A DNA stretch of 64,000 nucleotides from Plecoglossus altivelis (lineage: Eukaryota; Chordata; Actinopteri; Osmeriformes; Plecoglossidae): the NCBI GenBank assembly GCA_036571765.1, contig BROE01000010.1:12142034-12206033 (forward strand), read 5' to 3'. Under the pieces are notes generated by a model. It ran no database searches, was not told the DNA's origin, and was given only the letters and a program-made list of their open reading frames with translations. This document shows positions 1 through 10,880 of the stretch, in pieces. Both the position numbers and the translations under genes were made by a program. Within the stretch, counting starts at the first letter, position 1. Each line of letters starts with the position of its first letter.

Positions 1-26
1 GCGTCCCAGGGAGGAGGAGTTTTCAC

Positions 27-672
27 CTGTAGAGCACACAGTCCACCACGCCCCCTTACTGCAGACCTGGAGCACTGCACCATGCCCACTCACACGCACT
101 ACAAACACACGCACACATAGACAGCGTTGTGAAGTGTGCCTCTGTAGCAGCATGTGTGTGAGTGTATGAGAGAGTGTGAATGTGTGTACGCGTGTGTAGT
201 GTGTGTGCGTCTCACCACAGTTGAGCTCGTCATCTCCATGAGGACAATCTTTGACGGCGTCACAGAGGGAGGTCAGGTGCACACACACCTGGGAGGAGCT
301 ACAGCGGAACTTCCCAGAACAGCCCAGTCCCACTGTGGAAACACACACAGACACACGAAAACAAACACGCACACATACTGACACAGTTATGGTTCCTCTC
401 TAATCTCATGTAACACTTAGTACTGCTGTCTCCAGTTACATAGAACAACAAGATCTGGTTGCACAAAATCTATTCTACACCCAGACCTTTCAATACACAT
501 GCTGTACAACACCCCCCCCCCCACAGGCCTCTTCATCTTCTCTCTACCTCTACCTCTAGACAAATCCATAAGAAAGATCTCATGTATGCATTGTTAAAAG
601 ACAGACTGACAGGCAGACTGGTCAGACAGACAGCATTCGGACAGACTGATGTTCAGATCGACAGACTGATAT

Positions 673-703
<31 letters not shown>

Positions 704-758
704 GGCAGGCAGACAGGCAGGCAGGCAGCCAGCCAGCCAGACAGGCAGGCAGGCAGGT

Positions 759-797
<39 letters not shown>

Positions 798-1728
798 CTA
801 CCTCCCAGTCCTATCCCCAGGATCAGGATCAGTGCCAGGACCAATCCCAGCAGCACTAACAGCGCCCTCCAGTGGCGCAGTATGTAACCTCGCAACGACT
901 TTGTCTCCACAAGGGAAGAGAGAACAACACTGTCCCCTGCAGCACCACAGAAGGAGAGGAAGAGCAGGTGTGTGTGTGTGTGTGTGAACAAGAGACATAC
1001 AGCACATGTGTGTATTTGTGTGTGTGTACGTACCATGGATGTAGGGCTGGACCTTGATGATGGCCGGGGCCGTGCCAGGGTGATGTCTCTGTGCCAGGGG
1101 GAGGACTGGGGGGGCCAGGGAGGGGAGGCGGGGGTAGGAGGCCAGGGGGGATCCAGTGGGGACATGGGGGTCGGGGGGCAGGGTGGGGCTGGACGTGTGG
1201 GAGTCAGGTTGTGGGGTTCGGGAGGCAGGGACGTTGGGGTGAGAGGGCTCCTGGATGTAGCTCCCACTGATGGCCAGGCTGCTGATGTAGCAGCTGGAGG
1301 GCGTCTCCACCACCGGCAGGTCCTCCTCCTCACTGGCAGACTCCTCCTCCTCGCCTGCTGGGCCCGCCCCCGGACCCTACACACCAACAATGTTGCTGAC
1401 AGAGTTCCAGTGTGTGTGAGTGATGTCTGTGAGTATGACAGAGTGTCAACCTGATTGGGATAAGTGTGTGTCTCTAAGAGAGAGAGAGCGTGTGAGAGAG
1501 TGAGCGTTTAATGCGATCGCGATAAGAGTGATAGGTGTGTGTGTCTCTGTGAGTTTGAGGGTTTAATGAAATCGCAAGAAGAGTGATAGGTGTGTGTCGT
1601 CTTTGAGAGTGTGTGTGAGAGTAAACATGAGTCTAGCATACGTGTGAGTGAATGCTACTGACCTTCTCCTGTGAGTGCGTTCCTACTGTGGTAGCCAGGT
1701 GTTCGCTGTTCATTATCCTATCAGGCAT
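27..1728 (-). CDS. tmprss3: Type II transmembrane serine protease, TMPRSS3-like (5' part only)
   Basis: Exons on the minus strand: 1663-1728 (start codon at 1728), about 1034-1376, about 802-936, 216-332 and 27-98; the gene continues off the left edge. The product starts with a long cytosolic tail of about 135 residues containing an acidic run (EEESASEEED) and a proline/serine-rich stretch. A hydrophobic membrane anchor follows, centred on LLVLLGLVLALILILGIGLG, then one LDL-receptor class A module (CSGKFRC...CDAVKDC...DDELNC). The start of an SRCR domain comes next (CVRVSGHGAVLQVC). The LDLa-to-SRCR junction and wording match human TMPRSS3 closely. The trypsin-like domain is outside the window, so catalytic residues cannot be checked. 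The family is an ER/plasma-membrane serine protease; TMPRSS3 is needed for hearing in mammals. One junction is uncertain: donor 1034 with acceptor 936 is out of phase, while donor 1030 with acceptor 929 restores the frame. Another TMPRSS paralogue is possible, but synteny with pdxk favours TMPRSS3. Confidence 0.82.
665..798. repeat. CAGA/CAGG tetranucleotide microsatellite
   Basis: A run of CAGA units passes into CAGG units with a few CAGC variants. It abuts the donor site of the tmprss3 transmembrane exon, only a few bases from the exon end at 802. Confidence 0.9.
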
Positions 1729-3750
1729 CGTTATGGCTCCTCAACCAGGTAATCATCCCAGCCCCTTTGAGTTCAGCTGACTGACTGGTCCACAATCCCA
1801 CAGACTGACGGCCTGATTGATGGAATGACTGGATGACTGTTGTGATGACTGACTGTGCTTTGTCTACCTGTCTGTCCCTCTGACTGGCTAGCTAACTCAG
1901 CGGTGGTATCGCTCCTCGGTGCACCCTCTCTCTCTTTCTCTCCTACCCCAGCTCTAGGCCCCTCCCCCCTTGGCCTGTCAGGTTAGAGCAGGTGTCTCAC
2001 AGCCAGGATCCTTCTCTGATGGAGCAGGGACTCGGGTTACACAGAAGGTGTGTGTTCGTGTGTATCTGGGGAACAACAGGAGTCAGTGTTGCCGAGCTGC
2101 CAGGGACTGGGGGGGGAGGGGGGGGAGAAGGGAGAGGGCGGGGGGGTTGTTGGAGGAAAGGAGGTTGGTTGGCAGTGACACTCCAGTTACATCACGGTGC
2201 CATTAGCCATCGAAGATCAACTGTCTGACCTTAAGATCCAGTTTCTGATCTAGGGGCAGGGGGAGGTGTTTGTGTTGTGTGTGCGTTCCTGCAGGTGTGG
2301 TGTACGCGTGTGTGCTGAGTCCTAGGCAGACAAACAACAGTAGCCTGGGATTGCCACCCTAATTATGGATTTGGTGGAATATCCTGGAACCTCTCAGGGG
2401 ATTTTAGATCTACATGGGTCGTTTTCAAAGGCGTCAAACCAAAGTTCCTAGAGACGATTCATCAATCATCTTGGTTGTTCATGCAAAACCCGCCCCATAT
2501 CAGATAAATGGTTGTGATTGGCTTGACACTTTTCATGCCAAACGGAAATCTGTTTGAATGGGAACCACGAGACAGTAGATAGGTCTGGCTCCCAGCCTTT
2601 GACAACGATACAACAGTGGACAAATAACAACCACTGTGCACCAGTATAAGGCTCGTTGATAAAATAATAAACCTGGTTGGGGTTGCATTTAAACAGGAAG
2701 GACACAAGTTTGGGTTGCACCGTATTTGTGACTTGAATGACTTTAGCACCGAAACACTGGGTGAACATTGCCAGAACTAGCTAAGGATTATGGTAAATGT
2801 TGTTCTAATGTACTATAGACCCAGATTTGGTCATGCACCACAGGTAAGTATGTTTTGCATCTGTAATCGGTTTGGTACATCTACAGGTTCGTGTTCAAGT
2901 ACACAGCATTCTCCATGTGAGCCTGTAAGAAGACCATAACTTATATCCATAATCACGATTCAAGAGTTCCTACTGTAGCACATAGTAGTAGCTACCTACT
3001 GTATGCCTTACTAGAAATGCAGAGCTGGGTTTCACCATCCACTTATGAATCCCAGCTGGCACCGGAAGCATTACGGTTTCAATGATACCACCAGCCACTC
3101 TGATGCAGGAGAGAGGGACAGTGAAAGACAGACCACATCATCATCATCATCTCTGATGATGATGTTGACGACAACCCCTCCTTCTCCACTTATCTCCTCC
3201 TCCTCCTCTGCTCTTCCTCTCTCTCAGTCACGACTGTACAGACTCAAATGTGACTCAGCACAACTTTTGGGGTCTCTCGCACGCCAACCGTCCCAAATGT
3301 TACGGTTCCAAGCAAGTAAGAGCACCGCAGGCTTTTAAGAAGAGCTCGTATTTAGCAGCGTATGTCGTGTTTCTAACAGCGTCACATCGTCGTCATATCA
3401 CACTCAACATGCTTCATGGATGTTCTGTACACAGAGATTGAATGGATTAATTTATTGCGACCTAATAGCATCATCGTCACGTTCATTCAATTTTTTGCGC
3501 TCGTGATGTTTCAGTGGATTTTTAGGTATCCATCACGAATGCCTGTAGAATAATGATGTCTCGTCAGTGAGCGTGCCTGTGTGGGTCCATGTCCTTCAGC
3601 TCACTGGCTGTTGGAGCTGCCGTTACCATCACCGACAACACGACAACACTGTGGAGCGGGGACTGATTCGGGACCGCTGCTTACTCTGCAGCCCAAGACA
3701 CCGAACCTGCGCGTGGATTTAACGGGGTTTATTACTACTGGATGCACGAG
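1729..3750. other. Divergent spacer between tmprss3 and pdxk
   Basis: Head-to-head interval that must contain both promoters and 5' untranslated sequence. It holds a G-rich stretch near 2110-2160 and short TCA/GAT trinucleotide runs near 3137-3170. I see no convincing coding exon. The stretch from about 3540 to 3750 is probably pdxk 5' UTR; it has short upstream ATG frames. Confidence 0.5.
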
Positions 3751-4417
3751 ATGGAATGCCGAGTGTTGTCGATCCAGAGTCACGTCGTCAGGGGTTATGT
3801 GGGCAACAAATCGGCGTCGTTCCCGTTGCAGGTACAAATGTTTTCTCACATGCATGTTTGAGTAATCCGTTAATAAAAATGCATCATGACAGTTGCTCTG
3901 TTGTTGTCCAGACGGTAAAAGTGTGGTTTACAGGGCACGTGCAGGTAGGCTACAGAAAGGTCACATGGCTAAATACCCTTTCGGCGCTAGCTGGCACGTT
4001 TATTAGAACTTGGATTTACATGTTTTACTGTGTTGACAGTTCAGAGACGAACCAGGAGAACCTGGCTAGCAACATATCTATCTAGTAACATGACTGAATG
4101 TCACGTTCCTATGATTACTGGCAACATGGTCTCTCTGCGAGCGGCAGATGTTAACATCCTACACCGGTCGAACAGTCCGTCTCAAAACTAAGTGACGTGT
4201 GAGACATCCTCCTCATCCTTCTCCTCCTCCACCATCTTCATCATCCACATCACCATAAGCACTGTCAGCACTGGAAGAAGCGCTCTGAACTCAAATATTA
4301 GCTTTAAAGACGCCCGTGTTTGACTGTTATTGATACCTAATGGATTTCCGGTGTGGATACTAAATGATTTCCTCAGACCGTGGTATCATCTGGTCGTGTC
4401 AGTCACACTAAGAAGAT

Positions 4418-4464
<47 letters not shown>

Positions 4465-6975
4465 GTGATGATGAGAGTGGTAACGGAGATGATGAGTGGG
4501 GGTATCCTCTGTCTTCGCTATCTTGAAGCAGCAGGCGCTGCATGACAGCGAGCCTGACGTCTGAGGAATGTGATTGGCTTGTACCTGGCTGACGTCACAT
4601 CAGCGGTACCGTGATATTCGGTTGTTGGTCTTTTAAAGCGTAGGGTCACCCTGATAGAGCAAACGGTGTTTTGTTCTACATGGAGTACACACTGTTGTTT
4701 CCCTGGAAACTCCTAGAACATAAACTGGCCTGGTGTTGTCTGTCTTGGCCTATGCCGCTGTTCTATCACTGTCTAAACGTTTTGTCTGTCTGTCTGTCCT
4801 CAGGTGCTGGGCTTTGAGGTAGATTCTATCAACTCTGTGCAGTTCTCTAATCATACAGGTAGGTGCATTCTGAGCGGTCTACTTGTCTGACTGTGTTTTT
4901 CCAGCCCTGAAGCATCATGGTTCTGGCCTTGTGCAGTAGATAAAAAAAGAAACAATGTTTTTTTGTCCGTCCGCTGAAAAGTCAAATGATTCCTTCTTCA
5001 GTTTTTTGAACCCATTCATTGACCATTGAGGAGAGATGAATGTGTGATTGAGTTGGTTTAGACCACTTAGTTGAGGAATCATCCAGGTTTCGATGGTGAA
5101 GCCGCTCTGATTCTCTCTGCTTTAGTCTCACAGCTGACAACACTCAGCAGCTGCCTGCTGCTTCTACCCACTGCTGTGTGTGTGTGTGTGTGTATGTGTG
5201 TGTGTGCGCGTGCGTGCGTGTGTGTGTGCGTGTGTGCGTTTGTGTGTGTGAGCAGCTGAGAAGCTGCTCCAAGCATAGAGTCAGATTTGCGACAGCAGCA
5301 AATGATGACGACAGCCCTTATCACAAAGATTCCCTCCTCCTTCTGCGCATACACACACACACACACACAGAGACACACACACAAGCTCCGAAGAGAGCAG
5401 AGGCGACTGTTCTTCGCTCTCAGCCCTCGGGCTTTCTTCTGGCCTGTTGCTAGGCAACCGGCAGCGCACCATGTGACCTGCTTTGGTGACTCACCTGAGA
5501 TGTGACATCACGACTCCTGCAGCAGCGCTGGTGTCTGTGAGAGCAGCCCCCCACCTACCCTCCCTCCCCCTCTCCCTCCTCACCCCCAGCTTGGGGAGGG
5601 GGGGTTGCCAGCTCTGAGCTCAGGCTCTAACTGTCGCCAGCCCTTTTCTTGACTTTCCACAGCAGATGTGTGTATGGAAGAGCTGAAAAAAGCGAAAACT
5701 AGTCGGAGAGATCATGGAGAGGGTATCATGTTTAAATAGATGTTGTGAACTAAACTGTACTGACAAGGTTCTGTAGGTCTCCTAGGTGACTATTTTGACT
5801 CTTAGCTGACACCCCCGTTAGGATAAGGGCCACTGTCTCCTAAGTTCCTGACCCCGGACCTCTGCCTCCTTGGTTAGTGACCGGTGACCCCTGTCTCCAA
5901 GGTGACTGACCCTTGACTTTTCTCTCAGGTTACTCCCACTGGAAAGGGCAGGTGCTGACAGCTGACGAGCTGCATGTGCTATATGAAGGGATCAAGCTGA
6001 ACAACGTCCATCACTACGACTACGTTCTCACAGGTGAGAGAGGGGTGGGATGCGGGGGGGGGGGGGTGAGTGAGGAAGAGAGAGAGAGAGAAGGAGAGAG
6101 AGAGAGGGAGAGAGAGAGAGAGAGAGATAGAAAGGAAGGAAGGAAGGAAGGAAGGAAGGAAGTGAGGGGAGCGTGGGAGAGAGAGAAAAGAGGGATACAA
6201 CGAGAGCAAAGGAGAGAGAGCGACAAGGAGGGAGAGAAAGAGCGGTACGCAAGAGATAGACATGGAGGGGTAGATAGTGAGGGGAGAGACAGGGACAAGG
6301 CTCCTCTAAGTGACACTGCTGGGGTGTGAAACACTCCCAGTGGCAGGAAACTGCTAGCTTTCACACACACAACGACACACATACAAACACACCCACACAC
6401 CCTCACACTTACGATCGTAGTTAGAATTCCAACAGGTCTCCTCCACCTCTCATGACCTTTTTCCCACATTCAGTAACAGCCAAAACACACTTGGTTTCCC
6501 CACCCACACACACATATGTGCACACACACCTACCCACACATGCTGGGATGTTGCGTCTAAACGGTTGAAGGGGTTTCTCGCCAGGCTACAACAGAGACAC
6601 GTCCTTCCTGGAGATGGTCGTGGACATCATTCAGGAGCTAAAGAGAGCAAACCCTAACCTCGTCTATGGTGTGTACCACTGGAATATACGTGTGTGTATG
6701 TGTGTGTGTGTGTGGGGGGGGGGGGGGATACTGTGTTCTAATTGTGTTCTACTGTCATTTTGCAGTGTGCGATCCAGTACTGGGAGACCATGGCTCCATG
6801 GTAAGCCGTTGATTTCTTGGAAGTGCGTGTGTGTGACTATGCGAAGCGCGTGTGTCAAGTGTTTATGTGAGGGGAGCCGTGTGGGAAAGACCACATTTCA
6901 TTTCCCACTGACAGATGCCATTAGCCTGAGCTGCAGAGAGAATTATGCGGAATGATTGAGGCTCTTGTGACTCAT

Positions 6976-7034
<59 letters not shown>

Positions 7035-7220
7035 CGAGCGCATGTGTGCGTGTGCCTGCTATTGTTTCTGTGCATGCTAGTGTGTTTTTGTGACTCGTGT
7101 GTTTGTAACTTATTTTGTGTGTGCGTAACTGGAGTCTGTGTATGTGTAAGACTTGTGTTGGGGTGTGATGGACCAATATGTGTGCATGTAACCGATGTGC
7201 GTGTGTGAGAGAGAGACTGC

Positions 7221-7252
<32 letters not shown>

Positions 7253-7318
7253 CTTGGTGTGTGTGTTGGATTGATGCGTATGTATGTAACTGATGTGTGT
7301 GTGTGTGAGAGAGAGAGG

Positions 7319-7390
<72 letters not shown>

Positions 7391-8728
7391 GTGTGTGTGT
7401 GTGTGTGTGTGTGTTGGATTGATGTGTATGTATGTAAGTGATGTGTATGCGCGTGTGTAACCAATGTGTGTACGTGTGTCCAGTATGTTCCCCAGAACCT
7501 CCATCCTGTCTATAAGAACAAGGTGGTTCCTGTTGCTGACATCATCACACCCAACCAGTTTGAAGCAGAGTGAGAAACGGACATATTCTGGCAGTATTAT
7601 ACTTATACGATACTGTAGTTATACTAGAGGCATACTTGTAGGTGTTTTGATAGTACAGCACTCAAGTTCTGCAGCAGTTGGTTGGCTCCCTCTGCTGGGA
7701 ACTCTGAGTAGTGCATGCTGAAACTGACTTTGGTTTCACATTGTGTGTGTGTGTCCTAGGTTGTTAACAGGGAAGAACATCAGCACAGAGAAGGATGCTG
7801 TGGAGGTAGGTGTGTCTCAGCAGGAGCTTGACACCTGATACTAACCCAAAATACAACATCCTGGCTGGCTCCACTCATATCCTGTGTGTGTGTGTGGCCA
7901 GGTGATGGACCTGCTCCATAAGATGGGTCCAGACACAGTGGTCATCACCAGCTCTGATCTCCCCTCCCGCCTCGGAGACCGCTTCCTGGTGTCCCTGGGC
8001 AGCCAGCGGACTGGTACGTGTGTTTGTGTGTGTGTGTGCGTGGGGGGGGGGGGGATGTGTTCTTCACCTGTGTTACTGTTTGGGTGATTCTTAGGGGGCG
8101 TGTCTGTGCTGTGTGTGCAGTGCTCCCAGATGGGACCAAGTCCACCCAGCGTGTCAGGATGGAGGTGCCCAAGGTGGATGCTGTGTTTGTGGGGACAGGA
8201 GATCTGTTTGCTGCCATGCTGCTGGCCTGGACACACCACTACCCCAACGACCTCAAGGTTTGAACACACACACATGCACGGCACGTGCTCAAACATAGGT
8301 CGTTTGACTCAAATCGCCGCCTTAACAACCTACGAGTCCGAACACACACACACACACAACTCAAAAGCCCGTTGCAGTCCCAGCTGATTTGAACCCCCTT
8401 CTCCCGGCATCTAGACTGCGTGTGAGAAGACTTTCTCAGTCATGCATCACGTGATCCAGAGGACCATCTCTTATGCTCACGGTGAGACACGCCCTATTTT
8501 CTGACATCCTTACACCCTTACTGACATTCGCACATTCAAAAACCCTTACTGTGGAGTATGTCAGGCCCTTCTCAGCTGGTTTTCACACGTGCTGTGTGTG
8601 TGTGTTTGTTGACAGACCTGGCGGGCCCCGGCCGGCGTCCCAGCCCCCCCCAGCTGGAGCTGAGGATGGTGCAGAGCAAAGCTGACATCGAGGACCCCGC
8701 CATCGTCCTGGAAGCCACCGTCCTATAG
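3751..8728 (+). CDS. pdxk: Pyridoxal kinase
   Basis: Eleven coding exons: 3751-3831, 4804-4858, 5929-6033, 6585-6668, 6766-6800, 7484-7569, 7760-7805, 7902-8013, 8121-8257, 8415-8481 and 8616-8728. Together they give 921 bp, a 306-residue protein (human 312). It phosphorylates pyridoxal, pyridoxine and pyridoxamine with ATP in the cytosol, the step that traps vitamin B6 and supplies PLP. The N-terminus (MECRVLSIQSHVVRGYVGN) lacks only two glutamates of the human start, which fixes the initiator. Recognisable blocks are NSVQFSNHTGY, the PDPVLGD-like CDPVLGD, DIITPNQFEAE, DTVVITSSDLP and the anion-hole/catalytic motif GTGDLFAAMLLAWTH with the catalytic Asp. The C-terminus IEDP...ATVL is conserved. 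All junction phases close, and no key residue is missing. Ribokinase-superfamily identity is secure. Confidence 0.97.
4417..4474. repeat. (ATG/GAT)n trinucleotide microsatellite in pdxk intron 1
   Basis: About 15 uninterrupted GAT units followed by imperfect ones, inside the first pdxk intron (3832-4803). The rest of that intron shows no coding signal. Confidence 0.9.
5175..5250. repeat. (TG)n microsatellite in pdxk intron 2
   Basis: Mostly TG dinucleotides with CG interruptions; a second, complementary (CA)n tract lies at about 5348-5382, so the two could pair as a hairpin in the nascent RNA. Confidence 0.85.
6069..6165. repeat. (GA)n and (GAAG)n purine tract in pdxk intron 3
   Basis: An almost pure purine strand that begins about 35 bases after the exon 3 donor at 6033, preceded by a G tract at about 6053-6066. 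Confidence 0.9.
6979..7435. repeat. Compound (TG)n/(GA)n microsatellite cluster in pdxk intron 5
   Basis: A long perfect TG run (about 6979-7030) is followed by several alternating TG and GA tracts between about 7196 and 7430, separated by related spacers such as TTGGATTGATG. The cluster fills most of the intron between exons ending at 6800 and starting at 7484. Confidence 0.9.
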
Positions 8729-8911
8729 AGGCCTGCCCCCCTCCAACCACAGTCCCTGGCCCTGCCCCCCACTACCCCCCCCCCCCCCCGCCAACAACCT
8801 GCCCCTGCCCCAACGCCACAATCGCACAATGTATAGATGTTGTCATCTGACCAGTAACGTGACATTGCCTTAGAATCTAACAGCACAGCACATCATAGGA
8901 GGAGGAGGAGG

Positions 8912-9064
8912 GGAGGGTGGGGTGGAGGGATGGAGAGGTGGGGTGGAGGTGTGGGGTGGAGAGAGGGAGAGATTGGGTGGAGGGATGGAGAGATTGGGTG
9001 GAGGGATGGAGAGATTGGGTGGAGGGATGGAGAGATTGGGTGGAGGGATGGAGAGGTGGAGAGC
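8912..9064. repeat. 21-bp minisatellite in pdxk 3' UTR
   Basis: Tandem copies of a unit close to GGGTGGAGGGATGGAGAGATT, at least five and nearly identical, with degenerate flanking copies. The plus strand is purine-rich and G-rich. Confidence 0.92.
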
Positions 9065-9615
9065 AGTGATTCTCTAGCTGTGTCTCTTCTATTCCCTTGT
9101 TGATGACTCAACTTTCTGGTTGGTCTTGACCATACACACACAAATACACTATAAACACCTCACAACAAGCACACTTAAAATCACACACACTCTCACAATG
9201 GTTCCACGGTTTGACAGCCAATCATGGCAGCTGGTGAAGAGGTGTCCAGCCAACCACAGCTGAGAACACCTGACCTCTGACCCCTGGTGTGGTTTGGGCT
9301 TGTACCAGGGTTATACTGGAGCTGTTTTTCACAATGTTTGAAATGCAAGGACCCTGGAATTTCAATGTGTATCCCCCTTTCATTTGAGGTTTTAATCTTG
9401 TTGTATACTACAGGAAGTTGTTTGTAGTGAAAATCAGGTTGGCACTATTAGCTGTGACTGGCATATCTTAGCAGTATGTTGCCATGCTCAGTCTAAATAT
9501 CCTGTGTAATCATCAAACATACATTATCAGATGATGTATCACCTTAGTTTATAATGTTAAAAAAGTTAAGATTGCAACTCTATAACCACCACTGGGAAAC
9601 CGTAGGTCTATAACC

Positions 9616-9790
9616 ACACTTGAGAGAAGCACTGCTCTGGAACCTCACGTAGGGAACAGCTGTAGAACCACTGCTCTGGAACCTCACGTAGGGAACAGCT
9701 CCAGAACCACTGCTCTGGAACCTCACGTAGGGAACAGCTGTAGAACCACTGCTCTGGAACCTCACAGAGGGAACAGCTCTAGAACCATTA
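9616..9790. repeat. 39-bp minisatellite in pdxk 3' UTR
   Basis: About four copies of a unit that includes CCACTGCTCTGGAACCTCAC and GTAGGGAACAGCT, with alternating GTAGAA and CCAGAA ends. Copies at 9654 and 9693 are 39 bases apart. Confidence 0.9.
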
Positions 9791-10880
9791 CTGTAGGACC
9801 ATGACTCTGTAGAATTGGACCCACTGATCTTCAGTGGTAGCGTGTGGTGGTGTGTCTCGGTGCAGAACCAATCAGGGGCTGGCTCTGGTCTGATCGACGG
9901 GCGTTATCTCCTCAGCTTCTCATCAACAGTGACCTGTTCCATCTGTGTTCTGGTGTACCTGTAAATGTGGTGTTAATGTGAGTGTGTGTGAGTGTGTGTA
10001 CGTGTGTATGCATATGCGTGTGTGTATGTATGTGTGTTAATGTGTGTATGTGTGTGTTTGTGAGAGAGAAGAAAACTGTAAGTATGTGCGTGCGTGTGTG
10101 TATTTCTGTAATTTGATGTGGTGTATGGGGGCTAAAAAAGTCGAGTGAAAAAGCCAGCAGGATTGGTCAGACAGCAGGGGTCAGGGGTCAGCCTGGGCGG
10201 GTCAGAGATGCTGACCCTGCTGCTGCCACGGGTCTTGTCTGGGCAGGTACAGCTTGGCAGTGCCAACTATAATGCTACCATGTGTGTGCATGCGTGTGTG
10301 AAAGGAGAACAGGTTTCGAGCATGGTAACTTACTTAGAAGGCTAACTAATATATTTCATGAATAAACATGAGGGGAAAAAAGAGACGACAGCTACCATGG
10401 TAACGGAGAGGACATTCCAGGGGGGTAGGGGCTGGGGTCTAGACTGAACTGTATAACGATATATTGTATATGTCTTATTCTGAACCGGTCCATAGTGCTT
10501 TGGGCGTGCGCCATGTTTGTGTGTGAGAGAGAGTGTGAGTAATTCCTGGATTGCTTGCCCTTGGCAGCAGGGAAAGTCCCAGAGTGCACTGAGACCTTGT
10601 GAAGACGTCACAACAGGAAGAGGAACTGTGACCCAGGCTCCACTGACTGACCCCCCTTGACCTCTGACCCTTGACCCTGGCTTCTGCTAGCTGGCTCTAT
10701 TCATCGTGTCCTCCACGTTTTCAGTTGTCAGGGACTCTGACATGTCTGAAGAAACTGTTTGGTACCGTTTCTAGTGCTAAGTATTTTATAACATGTTACA
10801 ATAAAGATTGTAGTGTACAAATCCACATTTATAAGATGTAAGATGTATGTTAAGATGCAATAAAGATAAAGTCATGATTC

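Larger units (their letters stand above)
8729..10880 (+). other. pdxk: pdxk 3' untranslated region with two polyadenylation signals
   Basis: AATAAA hexamers lie at 10800-10805 and 10859-10864, and no other gene intervenes, so the 3' UTR is probably about 2.1 kb. It contains two minisatellites (annotated separately) and a poly-C tract near 8775-8790. The exact cleavage site is not visible. Confidence 0.6.

Noticed and set aside
653..1390. 245-codon minus-strand frame over tmprss3
   Set aside because: It mixes the real transmembrane exon with intron and with the wrong frame of the tail exon; the acidic EEESASEEED frame with phase-matched neighbours is preferred.
6863..7504. Long minus-strand frame of His-Thr repeats
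   Set aside because: It is the translation of the (TG)n/(GA)n microsatellite in pdxk intron 5, not a gene.
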